Of a DNA stretch of 27,754 nucleotides, positions 1-8,465 are shown piece after piece. Source of the stretch: Syntrophaceae bacterium (GTDB lineage: Bacteria > Desulfobacterota > Syntrophorhabdia > Syntrophorhabdales > WCHB1-27); NCBI GenBank assembly GCA_003165115.1, contig PLSJ01000150.1, positions 1-27,754 on the forward strand. The letters are read 5' to 3'. Each line of letters begins with the position of its first letter. Positions within the stretch are counted from its first letter, which is position 1. Both the position numbers and the translations under genes were made by a program. The notes beneath the pieces are model-generated. The model was not told the DNA's origin and made no database searches. It saw nothing but the letters and a program-made list of their open reading frames with translations.

Positions 1-63
1 ATCATATTCGGTGGCCAATTTGGATCGGAATCGTTGCGGGCGTGTTCATTAAACTGAAAACAA

Positions 64-100
64 CAAAAAAAAGAGGCAGGGCTTTGCGGGCCGTGCCTCT
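64..100 (-). terminator. Rho-independent terminator of the PEP-CTERM gene
   Basis: Read on the minus strand, AGAGGCA (100-94) pairs with TGCCTCT (78-72), with an inner GGC/GCC pairing after one mismatch. It is followed by a run of eight T residues (71-64). It lies about 20 nt beyond the stop codon of the gene at 121-747, as expected for an intrinsic terminator. Confidence 0.85.
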
Positions 101-120
101 CTGATAGATCCGTCTTCAGG

Positions 121-747
121 CTAAATCTTGAACTTTTTCCTGAGTGCAACAAGACCGGCAAGACCCGGGCCGAAAAACAGAAGGGTTGCGGGAATAGGTA
201 CCGGTGCGGCGGAGACGTTGGCGATGACCGCCCCGTATGCACCCGGCGTACCACTGGCAAAAGTGAGAGCCGTGTTCGATCCCGTTGCCGTGAAGAGGAA
301 AGACTCTTCGATGAAACCCATGTTGGTATGGGTATTGCCGCTGCCGGTAAAGGAATAGAGCGTAGGGGCGCCCGCCGCGGACACCGTAACCTGCTTGGTG
401 GCCGGTCCACCGTCAGGGTTCGCCGAAAGGAAGAACGTCACGTCATAGGCTTGCCCCGCCGTCGTGGAGAGAATCTGCTTTATCGCTCCCTGCGCATTCC
501 CATCGAGATCGATGCTTCCCGTACCGGGGGCGGTCCAATAGCTGCCGATCCAGTCAACGCTGCCCGCGGTAACCGTCCAACCAGGAATCGCCTTGGAGAG
601 TACGCTCGCCGGCACAGATATGGTCGTAAAACCTGAGCCGCCGGTCTGGTACGGCAGAAAGTCTCCGTTGGTAATGAGGTCTGCGTGTGCCGTGCCGAAG
701 GCGCACAACATGAGAACTAGTACAGCCGCCGCTAAAGTCTTTGCCAT
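121..747 (-). CDS. PEP-CTERM sorting-domain surface protein (choice-of-anchor/DUF642-like)
   Basis: Predicted exported protein of 208 residues. The ATG at 747 is preceded by a GGGGAGG ribosome site and opens a signal peptide (MAKTLAAAVLVLMLCAFGTAHA), with the mature part starting near DLITNGDF. The middle resembles the DUF642/choice-of-anchor beta-sandwich fold (NGDF start, PGWTV, SIDLDG). The C-terminus is a PEP-CTERM-like sorting signal: VPIPAT, a hydrophobic helix (LLFFGPGLAGLVAL) and a basic RKKFK tail. In that system an exosortase removes the tail during export to the cell surface of bacteria that make exopolysaccharide. It is a single-gene unit with its own promoter and terminator and has no evident link to the Grd locus. 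The sorting signal is clear; the DUF642 assignment is moderate. Confidence 0.85.
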   Translation of the reverse strand: MAKTLAAAVLVLMLCAFGTAHADLITNGDFLPYQTGGSGFTTISVPASVLSKAIPGWTVTAGSVDWIGSYWTAPGTGSIDLDGNAQGAIKQILSTTAGQAYDVTFFLSANPDGGPATKQVTVSAAGAPTLYSFTGSGNTHTNMGFIEESFLFTATGSNTALTFASGTPGAYGAVIANVSAAPVPIPATLLFFGPGLAGLVALRKKFKI

Positions 748-869
748 GTGAAACCTCCCCTTACAACATAGTCTTTTCAGGCGGCCCGGCTGTCTCTCCG
801 ATAATTTCACCGAGACCCGATTGCTTTCCGTCCCATCCTCACGGGTGGTTTGGCTTTATCTGCTACCTC

Positions 870-898
870 AGTGTAATACATTATCTAACTTGTGTCAA
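870..898 (-). promoter_or_regulatory. Sigma70-type promoter of the PEP-CTERM gene
   Basis: On the minus strand a perfect TTGACA (898-893) is followed after 17 nt by TACACT (875-870). Transcription would start near 863, giving a leader of about 115 nt before the ATG at 747. Confidence 0.65.
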
Positions 899-1072
899 GA
901 AAAAAGAGAGCCCGAACAACAATGTTTCTCACGTTCAGATAAACATAGATTTGTGGCCATATGATCATTTATCCCGCCATGGCGGCCCACATTAGGCATT
1001 ATGAGGTCGCGCCTGGGGTTACGCCATGCATTACCATCCGTGAAAGACAGGAACCATGATGTTATACGTGCG

Positions 1073-1147
1073 ATGACAGTCGAGTTCGCCACGAGGCTCG
1101 TTCAGAGCGGGGTGGACCCGTACAAGGTCCGGAGACGGTCATGCTGA
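1073..1147 (+). pseudogene. Possible tyrosine-recombinase (integrase) fragment
   Basis: A 24-codon frame reads ...EFATRLVQSGVDPYKVRR and stops at 1147. The piece resembles the segment of phage-type integrases around the second catalytic Arg region (typically FATRLVQSGVDLYKVQ followed by LLGH). The following LLGH box and tyrosine are missing, and upstream sequence in the same frame is not convincing. If real, it is a scrap of a decayed integrase. The rest of 900-1257 holds no gene I can support. Confidence 0.3.
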
Positions 1148-1204
1148 ACGACGGGCATTTCGTAGAAGGACCGACTCTGAAGGTGATACAATGAGTGGCA
1201 GGTC

Positions 1205-1226
1205 AGGCGCCGGGATAGAGGCGCCT
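1205..1226. repeat. GC-rich hairpin upstream of the acyl-CoA synthetase
   Basis: AGGCGCC (1205-1211) and GGCGCCT (1220-1226) form a perfect 7-bp inverted repeat with an 8-nt loop, 31 nt before the start at 1258. There is no T run, so it is not a classical terminator. It would sit in the 5' leader of the gene. Confidence 0.5.
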
Positions 1227-1257
1227 CCCGAATCCTGAGTTACGAGAGGAGAAGCTG

Positions 1258-2865
1258 ATGAGTCGGAAGCTCATACTGAAAGAGCTGAGTCGCTACAAGA
1301 TCGGAACCTACGCAGACATCATTTACCGGAACGCCATCCTGAACAAGGACCGCCTGGCGTTTGCTTATGGAACGGAGAGGATCACCTTTTCCGTCTATAA
1401 TGAAAGGGTCAACAGTATCGTCCGCGCCCTTTGCTCGATGGGCCTCGAAAAGGGAGACGGAATCGGCCTCCTTTCCTGGAACTGTCTCGAATGTACCGAG
1501 GTATTCGGGGCGGCGATGAAGGGGGGCTTTGTCGTATCGCCCTTTAACCCCAGGATGCAGGCGGAAGAACTCGATTACCTCATCAACTTCTCAGAGGTAA
1601 AGGCGCTCTTTGTGGGTCCGGAACTGGTAGGAATCATCGATCCGCTCCGCCCTCGCTTACCCGGCGTTGCCCACTACGTCTCCCTCGAGAAGGAAGCCCC
1701 GGGGATGCTCTTCCATAACCAGCTCCTTACCACGTTTCCCAAAGAAGAGCCTGATATCGTCGTCAATGAAGACGATCCCTTCATCATCTTCTACACGAGC
1801 GGCACCACCGGCGTGCCGCGGGGAGCCATATACACCCATTACCGGAAACTGGAAGAGGCAAGGACAAAGGCGCTCACCATCGGGATGCAAAAGGACGACA
1901 GACACGTCATGATCCTGCCCCTGTTCCACATAGGCGGCTGGTCCCACTTCTGGGCTTACTACTGCGTCGGGGCAAGCAACATAATCATGACCCAGAGGAC
2001 CTTTGATCCGGCTGCCACAATTCAAACCATCCAGGACGAAAAAGCAACGGACCTCCATATTGTTCCCACCCAGCTTCTGGGTATGCTCGCGGTTCCCAAT
2101 ATTGACGGATACGATCTGACCAGCCTGAAAAGGATCTGGTATGCGGCGTCCCCCATGCCCTTGGAACTGCTTCGCCGCGGCATTGAGAGGTTCGGTCCCG
2201 TCTTCGCACAGGGCTACGGCCAGACGGAGTCGGGACCGGACATCGCGATTCTCTCAAGGGAGGACCATGATGTCCTGGATAAGTCCCCGGACGAACAGAA
2301 GGTGCTGACCTCCTGCGGGCAGCCCTGCCTCTGGGTGCATGCCAGGATCGTGGACGAAAATCACCACGACGTGGAGCCCCACATAGTGGGCGACATCATT
2401 GTTCAAAGCAAATCCGTCATGGCCGGCTACTGGCGGATGCCCGATGAGACCAACGAGGCGGTCATCGATGGATGGCTCCACACGGGAGATATGGCCTACT
2501 ATGACGAGAGGGGCTATATCTACATCGTCGACAGGAAGAAGGACATGATCATCACCGGTGGAGAGAATGTTTACCCGCGCGAAGTCGAGGAGGTCCTCTA
2601 TCGCCACCCGGCAGTTTCGGAGTGTGCCGTTATCGGCGTCCCCGATGAGAAATGGGTAGAGCGCGTCCACGCCGTTATCGTGTTGAAGGAGGGACAGAAT
2701 ACAAGCCCGGATGAGATCGTCGCGTTCTGCAAAGAGCATCTTGCCCGCTACAAGACGCCGAGGTCCGTGGAATTCGTCGATTCCCTGCCTCGAAACCCTC
2801 AAGGGAAGATTCTTAAAAAGGAGCTTCGCGGGAAATACTGGCAGAAAGAGGAGAGACAAATATAG
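1258..2865 (+). CDS. AMP-forming acyl-CoA synthetase (long-chain-type/CaiC-like)
   Basis: ANL-superfamily adenylate-forming ligase of 535 residues, a full family length. It should activate a carboxylic acid to its CoA thioester with ATP and CoA. Visible motifs, in order, are the P-loop YTSGTTGVPRG at about 179-189, GYGQTES at 319-325, HTGD at 408-411, the hinge DRKKDMIITGGENVYP at 425-440, and NPQGKILKK with the catalytic Lys near 518. The start is an ATG after GAGAGGAGAAGCTG. The gene stands alone and is convergent to the Grd operon, so membership of that pathway is suggested only by proximity. Substrate cannot be read from the sequence; aryl, fatty or betaine-like acids are all possible. 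Confidence 0.9.
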   Translation: MSRKLILKELSRYKIGTYADIIYRNAILNKDRLAFAYGTERITFSVYNERVNSIVRALCSMGLEKGDGIGLLSWNCLECTEVFGAAMKGGFVVSPFNPRMQAEELDYLINFSEVKALFVGPELVGIIDPLRPRLPGVAHYVSLEKEAPGMLFHNQLLTTFPKEEPDIVVNEDDPFIIFYTSGTTGVPRGAIYTHYRKLEEARTKALTIGMQKDDRHVMILPLFHIGGWSHFWAYYCVGASNIIMTQRTFDPAATIQTIQDEKATDLHIVPTQLLGMLAVPNIDGYDLTSLKRIWYAASPMPLELLRRGIERFGPVFAQGYGQTESGPDIAILSREDHDVLDKSPDEQKVLTSCGQPCLWVHARIVDENHHDVEPHIVGDIIVQSKSVMAGYWRMPDETNEAVIDGWLHTGDMAYYDERGYIYIVDRKKDMIITGGENVYPREVEEVLYRHPAVSECAVIGVPDEKWVERVHAVIVLKEGQNTSPDEIVAFCKEHLARYKTPRSVEFVDSLPRNPQGKILKKELRGKYWQKEERQI

Positions 2866-2954
2866 TCCGGGCAATGAAATAGCGAGGTGGCGTGGAATTG
2901 CGCAAGAGGGAGCCACTCGCACCATATCAGGCCATACCCGCTTATCGACCGAAA

Positions 2955-3236
2955 CTAACCGCCCGAAAGCAGTTGCAGCGCGATGTGTATCGTGTCACCG
3001 TCTTTGATGACGGTCTCAAGGCCATGCGCGTATGACGCGAGGGCGCGGCCGTTAACCTCTATCTCCCACCCTCCCGCGATCCCACCGTCAGGCCGCAGAA
3101 ACGTCGGCGCATAGGTCGATGTGCGCGAAAGCAGGGCCAGAAGGTCTTTCAGGGCGATCTCCGGACACTCCAGCTCCAGGATTTCCGGGCTGCCCCCGCC
3201 GAGAAGTCCAAAATTCGACTCGACACGGATTTTCAT
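2955..3236 (-). CDS. MoaD/ThiS-family ubiquitin-like sulfur-carrier protein
   Basis: Predicted 93-residue beta-grasp protein ending in LLSGG, the diglycine tail that MoaD/ThiS proteins use as a thiocarboxylate sulfur donor. The ATG at 3236 follows an AAGAAGGGG ribosome site and begins MKIRVESNFG, a typical first beta strand. An in-frame upstream start would overlap the AOR gene and looks less likely. It is the last gene of the minus-strand operon, 40 nt after the AOR-family gene. MoaD-like genes are commonly found beside AOR genes, where they are thought to serve pterin cofactor synthesis, and that role is inferred here. Confidence 0.85.
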   Translation of the reverse strand: MKIRVESNFGLLGGGSPEILELECPEIALKDLLALLSRTSTYAPTFLRPDGGIAGGWEIEVNGRALASYAHGLETVIKDGDTIHIALQLLSGG

Positions 3237-3276
3237 AGACGGCCCCTTCTTCCTGTATCCCCGCCGCAGCCCATCA

Positions 3277-4950
3277 TTAAAAGTTGAAGAACCCGTCAAT
3301 CTCTTCCTGGGGCACGTCGAACACGCCCCCCGTCGGCGCCAGGGGTTCGGTCCTCATCCACTCGGGCACCCTGTCAGCGCCGGGCCCTATGCCCGCCTTA
3401 AGGTTGAATGCCCGCTCCTGCCGCAGCATCTCTTTGCCCATCTCCAGGAGGTCCTCGTAGGTCAGGCTCAACCCGTAGAAGGCATTGATCAGGGGCGCGA
3501 TGATTTCGGGGTACTTGTACGAAAACGTGAAGTGGCACAGTCCCGTGGCGTCCAGGGCAGTGTTGACGATCTGGGAGATCCGCGATATGGCCACCTGGCC
3601 GACCGGGGAAAGGTGGTCCCCGGCCCCGACGGGGCCGGCGGTATGATCGGCCCCCTGTGGGCTTGTCGCATACGTGACCGCCCATCCCTTCGATGAGCGC
3701 GCGGCATGGGCGGCTATGGCCTGGCCCTTTACCGTCGGCACCCGGTCGATCCCGAAGACCTTTGCGGTAACGTCGGCTCCGTTTCCGAGTACGCGCCCCA
3801 TGAGTGTGTCTTTGGCGATCTCCTCGATGAGCGCCTCGGCCCGCGCGGCATCGCCGAACTGAAACAGGCCGACATCGTTCAGAATGCCGATCGCACAGCC
3901 CGTGTCTACCGTATCTATGCCGATGCCGTCACATTTTCTATCCATGCGCGCGACGGCATCGAGGTCCCCGATGCCCAGATTCGAACCGAGGAGCGCCAGC
4001 GTCTCGAACTCAAGTCCCGCGGTGACATACCTGCCTTTGGCGTCGTGGAAGATATTGGAACAGCGCACGACGCAGCCGGGCATGCACCCATGTCCCATGG
4101 AACCGCCCCTGTCCTTGTTAAGCTCGATGAACCTGTCCGCATTTATGCCACCGACCTTGTCGAACTTTCCCAGCCGGTAGTTGTTCGTTTGAAGGCTGCC
4201 CCGGTTATTGTCGACATCCACGAAAGAGGCCGTGCTATGGGTAACGAGCTTCTGGCCATAGGGCGCGTTCTTCATCGCATCGAGGGCACCTTTCACCGCG
4301 GCCCTGAAGGCCGGGCCATCGACCGCTTTGCGGAAAGACGTACCCGCGTCGTCGATGACGATGGCCTTGAGCCGCTTCGCGCCCATGATGGCGCCCACGC
4401 CTCCCCGTGCCGCGTGCCGGCACGGCCTGCCCCCCACATCGGTCCCGGCCACGGTAGAGTTCGCGTAGCGTCTCTCTCCCGCCGGGCCCGTGATGATGAC
4501 GGCGATTTCCTGCCCGTATCGCCCGCGGAGCTTCTCACAGGCATCGTAGTTATCGAGACCGAGTATGTCGCCGGCAGGCTCCAGGGTGGAGCCCCGGGAG
4601 TCGAGCCTCATTACCTGCCACTGGCTCGCTTTTCCCTCCACCACGATGCCGAGGAACCCGAGCCGACCCAGTTTGTGCCCGAAGGCGCCGCCCACATTGG
4701 CCTCTTTGATCCCTCCGGTCAAGGGGCTCTTCCCTCCGACGGAAAGACGGCCGGAGCTTGGGGCCGTTGTCCCCGCGAGCAATCCCGCGGCCACGATAAA
4801 GGGATTCCCCCCGGCAAGGGGATGGACCCCCGGAGATGTGTGCTCCGTCATATACCAGTCTATAATGGCCCGCCCGCCCAGCACCTTATCGTCCGGAAGA
4901 GGCTCGACGCGCGTTCGCCCTTCAGCCATATCGACCTTCAGAAGATTCAT
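3277..4950 (-). CDS. Aldehyde:ferredoxin oxidoreductase family protein (tungsten-pterin)
   Basis: AOR-family enzyme of 557 residues. Characterised members interconvert aldehydes and carboxylic acids, using ferredoxin and a tungsten bis-pterin plus one [4Fe-4S] cluster. The N-terminal beta domain (LGGRAIIDWYM, GRLSVGGKSPLTGGIKEANVGG) is typical. Candidate cluster ligands are C289, C293, C297 (GCMPGCVVRC) and C472 (GLCHF). The first spacing is C-x3-C-x3-C, whereas Pyrococcus AOR has C-x2-C-x3-C. The chosen start at 4950 has AAGGAG seven bases upstream; a longer in-frame start at 4995 lacks this support. It sits between livF and the MoaD-like gene. It could oxidise an aldehyde produced by the Grd pathway or reduce an acid, and the direction is unknown. 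Confidence 0.9.
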   Translation of the reverse strand: MNLLKVDMAEGRTRVEPLPDDKVLGGRAIIDWYMTEHTSPGVHPLAGGNPFIVAAGLLAGTTAPSSGRLSVGGKSPLTGGIKEANVGGAFGHKLGRLGFLGIVVEGKASQWQVMRLDSRGSTLEPAGDILGLDNYDACEKLRGRYGQEIAVIITGPAGERRYANSTVAGTDVGGRPCRHAARGGVGAIMGAKRLKAIVIDDAGTSFRKAVDGPAFRAAVKGALDAMKNAPYGQKLVTHSTASFVDVDNNRGSLQTNNYRLGKFDKVGGINADRFIELNKDRGGSMGHGCMPGCVVRCSNIFHDAKGRYVTAGLEFETLALLGSNLGIGDLDAVARMDRKCDGIGIDTVDTGCAIGILNDVGLFQFGDAARAEALIEEIAKDTLMGRVLGNGADVTAKVFGIDRVPTVKGQAIAAHAARSSKGWAVTYATSPQGADHTAGPVGAGDHLSPVGQVAISRISQIVNTALDATGLCHFTFSYKYPEIIAPLINAFYGLSLTYEDLLEMGKEMLRQERAFNLKAGIGPGADRVPEWMRTEPLAPTGGVFDVPQEEIDGFFNF

Positions 4951-4984
4951 GACATTACTCCTTATCGCCGGCACCGCACTCGCC

Positions 4985-5719
4985 TTATCCGGCATTTACG
5001 GTACCTTTTCCGAGATAGATCTTTCTCACTTCCTCGTCGTTCATCAGGTCCCCGGCCGCGCCCTCCAGCATGATTTCACCCTGGGCGAGGACCAGGCCGC
5101 GGTCGGCAAAACGCAGGGCGACATCCGCGTTCTGTTCGACGAGCAAGATCGTGAGAGAAAATTCCTCCCGCAGCTCTTTAAGAATATCGAAGACCCGTCG
5201 CACGAGAAGGGGGGCCAGGCCGGCCGACGGCTCATCGAGCAATAACAGCTTGAGATCGCACATGAGCGTGCGTCCGATGGCAAGCATCTGCTTTTCGCCC
5301 CCGCTGAGCGAGCCCGCGGGCTGGTTGCGCTTCTTCTCGAGGACAGGAAAATATTTATAGACAATCGGAAGGTTGTCGGTATTGGGCGCCTTGATCCCGC
5401 ACCTCTGGCCGTAGGCCCCGAGGATCAGATTGTCTTCTACTTTCAAAGAGCCGAACACGTGCATCCCCCCGACGACGTGACCGATGCCGATCCTCACGAT
5501 CCGCGGTGAGTCCCATCCCGTGATGTCATGCTCCTGGAACGACACGACGCCCGATTTCGGGCGTATCATACCGGCCAGCGACCACAGGAGGGTGGTCTTG
5601 CCCGAGCCGTTGGCGCCTATGACCGCAAGGGTCTCGCCGATGCGCACCGAAAACGATATGTCCCGGAGCACGATGAGGCTGCCGTATCCGGCTGTCAGTC
5701 CCTGCACGTCAAGAAACAC
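4985..5719 (-). CDS. livF: Branched-chain amino acid-type ABC transporter ATPase LivF
   Basis: ATP-binding subunit of 244 residues of a Liv/HAAT-family importer, energising uptake at the inner membrane. It shows Walker A (GANGSGKTT, near residue 35), the ABC signature (LSGGEKQ), Walker B (LLLLDEPSAGLAP) and the switch His region (LLVEQNADVAL). The GTG start at 5719 has a strong AGGAGG site and lies inside the end of the livM-livG gene (11-nt overlap), so translation is probably coupled. The matching binding protein is probably the one encoded at 17178. Relatives carry amino acids, amides, urea or aromatic acids, so the substrate stays open. Confidence 0.93.
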   Translation of the reverse strand: MFLDVQGLTAGYGSLIVLRDISFSVRIGETLAVIGANGSGKTTLLWSLAGMIRPKSGVVSFQEHDITGWDSPRIVRIGIGHVVGGMHVFGSLKVEDNLILGAYGQRCGIKAPNTDNLPIVYKYFPVLEKKRNQPAGSLSGGEKQMLAIGRTLMCDLKLLLLDEPSAGLAPLLVRRVFDILKELREEFSLTILLVEQNADVALRFADRGLVLAQGEIMLEGAAGDLMNDEEVRKIYLGKGTVNAG

Positions 5720-7505
5720 TGCGCACCTCCTGACCCAGGTATGCCCTGATGACCTCCTCGTTCCTGCTCACCCCGTCGGCCGTGTCGAATGCGATGCCGC
5801 GGCCGAAATCGAGCACATAGACCATATCCGAGACGGACATCACAAGGGGCATGTTATGCTCCACCAGGACGATAGTCACACCCTGCTCCCGTATACGGCG
5901 CAGGAGGACCCCGAGCCTTTCTGCCTCCGCGGTATTCAACCCGGCGGCAGGCTCATCCAAAAGCAGCAGCTCCGGCCTCATGGCCAGGGCACGGCCCAGC
6001 TCGATCAGCCTCTGTTCACCGAATGAGAGGCTCTCCACTATATCGAAGGCCCTGCCCGTCAGGCCCAGGAATTCAAGGCTTTCCATGGCGCGATTCCCTA
6101 TTTCGGCTTCCTCCCTGCGGGCGCGGCCCACGTTGAGGCCGCCCGCGAGGATGCCCGATTCTCCGTCCAGGTGGCACCCTACCATCACATTCTCCACCAC
6201 GGTCATTCCCTTGAAAAGGTTGGTCAGCTGAAACGTCCTCCCCACTCCCATCCGGGCCATTTCGTGAGGGACCTTGCGTGTGACGTCCACGCCGGCCAGC
6301 GTGATGCTCCCTTCCCATGGGGTCAGGAAGCCGTTAATCACATTGAGCAGCGTCGTCTTCCCCGCTCCGTTGGGGCCTATGATCCCCACGATCTGATTGT
6401 ACTCGACCGAAAAGGAGACCCTGGACAAGGCTTCGGTCCCGCCGTACCTCTTCGAGATGCCGTTCAATTCGAGTATCTTCCCTTCTCCGTGCCCGCGGTC
6501 CCGCGGACCCGCCAGGACCGTCGCCGTATCGCGCCCGGGCGCGGGCGGTGACGCCTCGGCCGCAGCGGCGCCGCGTCTCTTTGAAGAGAGGACGGCCGCC
6601 AGGCCATCGGGAAAGACAAAGAGGGCGACGATCAGAAGGAGACCGTAGAACCCCATGCTGAAGTCCTGAAAAACGCGGAAAACCTCCGAAAACCCGACCA
6701 GGACAATGGACGTCACCAGTGTTCCCCAGATGTTCGCGCCCCCGATGATGACGATGATGAGGAGGGCAAACGAGTAGTCCAGGGTAAAAGATTCCGGGCT
6801 GATGAAGGTAATGAAATGTGCGAGCAGGGAGCCGGCGACCGCGCAGACCACCGCGCTGAAGCAGAATACCTTTCCCAGCTCCCACTGTACGTCGATACCC
6901 ATGGCGCTGGCGGCGGTCTCATTGGTCCGGATCGCGTGGTAGGCGCGTCCCAGCCTCGTCCGTCCCACGTTCTCGGCGAGAAAGACAAAAAGGATGATAA
7001 ATATCCCGAAAAGGTAGAAGAGCTGCCAATCGTGGCTCAGGACGAACCTGCCCAGACTGAGGTAGGGGATCCCCGGCACCCCCGACACCCCGCCGGTCAC
7101 GTCCGTCGTGTTCTTTGCCACGAGAAAGACGACTTCCCCCAAACCGAGCGTCCCCATGGCCAGGTAGACCCGGCGCAGCTTCAGGAACGGCACGGAGAAG
7201 AGGTACGCGAAGACAGAGGTCGTTCCTGCCGCGATCAACATGGCGAGCCAGGGGTTGAGGCCGGCCCGCACCGTGAGGAGCGCGGAGAGATAAGCCCCGA
7301 AGGCGTAAAAGGCCGAATGGCCGAGAGAGACGACCCCCGCATGACCGGTCAGAAGGGTCATGCCCGTAATGCTGATCGCGAACAGCGCCCACACGAGCCC
7401 GACCCTCATGAGGAAAGAGCTTTTGATGACCAGGGGGAAGCAGAAGATCATTGCGGCGAGTACGAGGAACGGCCAACGACGCTTTACAAGAGTTGCGATG
7501 CCCAT
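5709..7505 (-). CDS. livMG: Fused LivM permease-LivG ATPase
   Basis: A 598-residue fusion of two transporter subunits that are usually separate. Residues 1 to about 310 are a LivM-type permease with many hydrophobic helices (TGHAGVVSLGHSAFYAFGAY is the family signature). A low-complexity Ala/Pro/Arg linker follows (RRGAAAAEASPPAPGRD). The rest is a LivG ATPase with Walker A (GPNGAGKTTLLN), signature LSFGEQR and Walker B (LLLLDEPAAGL). The ATG at 7505 is preceded by AAAGGGG and overlaps the livH stop. Such M-G fusions occur in other genomes. The fusion fixes stoichiometry within the membrane complex formed with LivH and LivF. Confidence 0.92.
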   Translation of the reverse strand: MGIATLVKRRWPFLVLAAMIFCFPLVIKSSFLMRVGLVWALFAISITGMTLLTGHAGVVSLGHSAFYAFGAYLSALLTVRAGLNPWLAMLIAAGTTSVFAYLFSVPFLKLRRVYLAMGTLGLGEVVFLVAKNTTDVTGGVSGVPGIPYLSLGRFVLSHDWQLFYLFGIFIILFVFLAENVGRTRLGRAYHAIRTNETAASAMGIDVQWELGKVFCFSAVVCAVAGSLLAHFITFISPESFTLDYSFALLIIVIIGGANIWGTLVTSIVLVGFSEVFRVFQDFSMGFYGLLLIVALFVFPDGLAAVLSSKRRGAAAAEASPPAPGRDTATVLAGPRDRGHGEGKILELNGISKRYGGTEALSRVSFSVEYNQIVGIIGPNGAGKTTLLNVINGFLTPWEGSITLAGVDVTRKVPHEMARMGVGRTFQLTNLFKGMTVVENVMVGCHLDGESGILAGGLNVGRARREEAEIGNRAMESLEFLGLTGRAFDIVESLSFGEQRLIELGRALAMRPELLLLDEPAAGLNTAEAERLGVLLRRIREQGVTIVLVEHNMPLVMSVSDMVYVLDFGRGIAFDTADGVSRNEEVIRAYLGQEVRSVS

Positions 7506-7507
7506 CA

Positions 7508-8380
7508 CTAACCCCTTTCTCCCATCAGTCCCTCGGGGCGCAGCTTGAGCACCAGGAGGAGCAGGAGGATCGTGATAAGGTCCTTCAGGTTCGAGGAAAT
7601 AAATCCTGCCGTAAATACCTCGAAAAACCCGATGATGAGACCACCGACCAATGCCCCCACGGGGCTGCCCATGCCGCCCACCGCGGCCGCCACGAAACCC
7701 TTTATGGTGAGGCGGGTCCCTACGGCGTAACTGGTATAAGAAATCGGCGCCGAGGCGATCCCGGCGAGGCCGCCGACCAGCGCCGCGAAGATGAACGAGT
7801 AGGTGAAGAGCCTCTTTATGGGGAAACCGGACGCCCTCGCCAGGAGGTGGTTATCGCCGAGGCCGGTCATCGCCCTCCCCGTCCATGTCTTCTTGAAAAA
7901 GAGGAGGGTGAGCACCAGTGCCAGGGCGGTCAGGCCGACGATCCAGAGATGCTGCGGAACGATGCTTGCCCCGAAAATGGTGAGAGGGTCGTCTCCCGAA
8001 AAAGAGGAGACCGGCAAAGGGTCTTTGCCGAAGAGCATCATCACCGCCGTCTCCAATATCATGGCGATCCCTATGGTGATGATCGACACGTTTAACGAAG
8101 AAACTCCCCTCGCGAGCAGGGGGAGCACCACGAGCCACTGCGAAAGCAGCGCGACGACGATACAAACGGCGAGACTGGCCGGTATGGCTATGGCGAGGGG
8201 AATGCCCGTATGGTTCAGGAAGGCATATAAGCTGATGCCCCCGATCATGGCTATGCTGCCCTGGTTGAAGTACAACACCTCGGTCGAGCGGTAGATGATG
8301 ACCAACCCTAAGGCCATGAGCACGTAGATGCTGCCTTCCGTAAGCGCTGAGGCCAACAACTGTAAGGTATATTCGAGCAT
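7508..8380 (-). CDS. livH: Branched-chain amino acid-type ABC transporter permease LivH
   Basis: A 290-residue integral membrane permease of the Liv family, about the usual length, with around eight predicted hydrophobic helices. The N-terminus (LTEGSIYVLMALGLVIIYRSTEVLYFNQG) and the internal AAVGGMGSPVGALVGG motif are characteristic. It forms the channel with the LivM half of the next gene, whose start overlaps its TAG stop. It is the first transporter gene after a long inverted repeat that separates it from the alcohol dehydrogenase gene. Confidence 0.92.
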   Translation of the reverse strand: MLEYTLQLLASALTEGSIYVLMALGLVIIYRSTEVLYFNQGSIAMIGGISLYAFLNHTGIPLAIAIPASLAVCIVVALLSQWLVVLPLLARGVSSLNVSIITIGIAMILETAVMMLFGKDPLPVSSFSGDDPLTIFGASIVPQHLWIVGLTALALVLTLLFFKKTWTGRAMTGLGDNHLLARASGFPIKRLFTYSFIFAALVGGLAGIASAPISYTSYAVGTRLTIKGFVAAAVGGMGSPVGALVGGLIIGFFEVFTAGFISSNLKDLITILLLLLVLKLRPEGLMGERG

Positions 8381-8408
8381 GTCGATCCTTCCTTCAGGCC
8401 CGTCGCCC

Positions 8409-8450
8409 CCCGGCTAAAAGCAATTGCGCACGGTCCGCCTTTTAGCCGGG
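8409..8450. repeat. Perfect 12-bp inverted repeat between adh and livH
   Basis: CCCGGCTAAAAG (8409-8420) and CTTTTAGCCGGG (8439-8450) are exact inverted copies around an 18-nt loop. It occupies most of the 85-nt gap inside the minus-strand operon. No U tail follows in the direction of transcription, so mRNA processing or stability, a leaky terminator, or an operator are all possible. Confidence 0.7.
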
Positions 8451-8465
8451 TCTCTTCCGTCCCTT

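Noticed and set aside
3..104. Possible C-terminal end of a membrane protein at the left edge (WPIWIGIVAGVFIKLK...)
   Set aside because: Too short to judge; it would run through the terminator hairpin of the PEP-CTERM gene.
3706..5073. Long plus-strand open frame (455 codons) opposite the AOR gene
   Set aside because: Antisense shadow in GC-rich DNA; no family features, and the minus-strand AOR gene has clear motifs.
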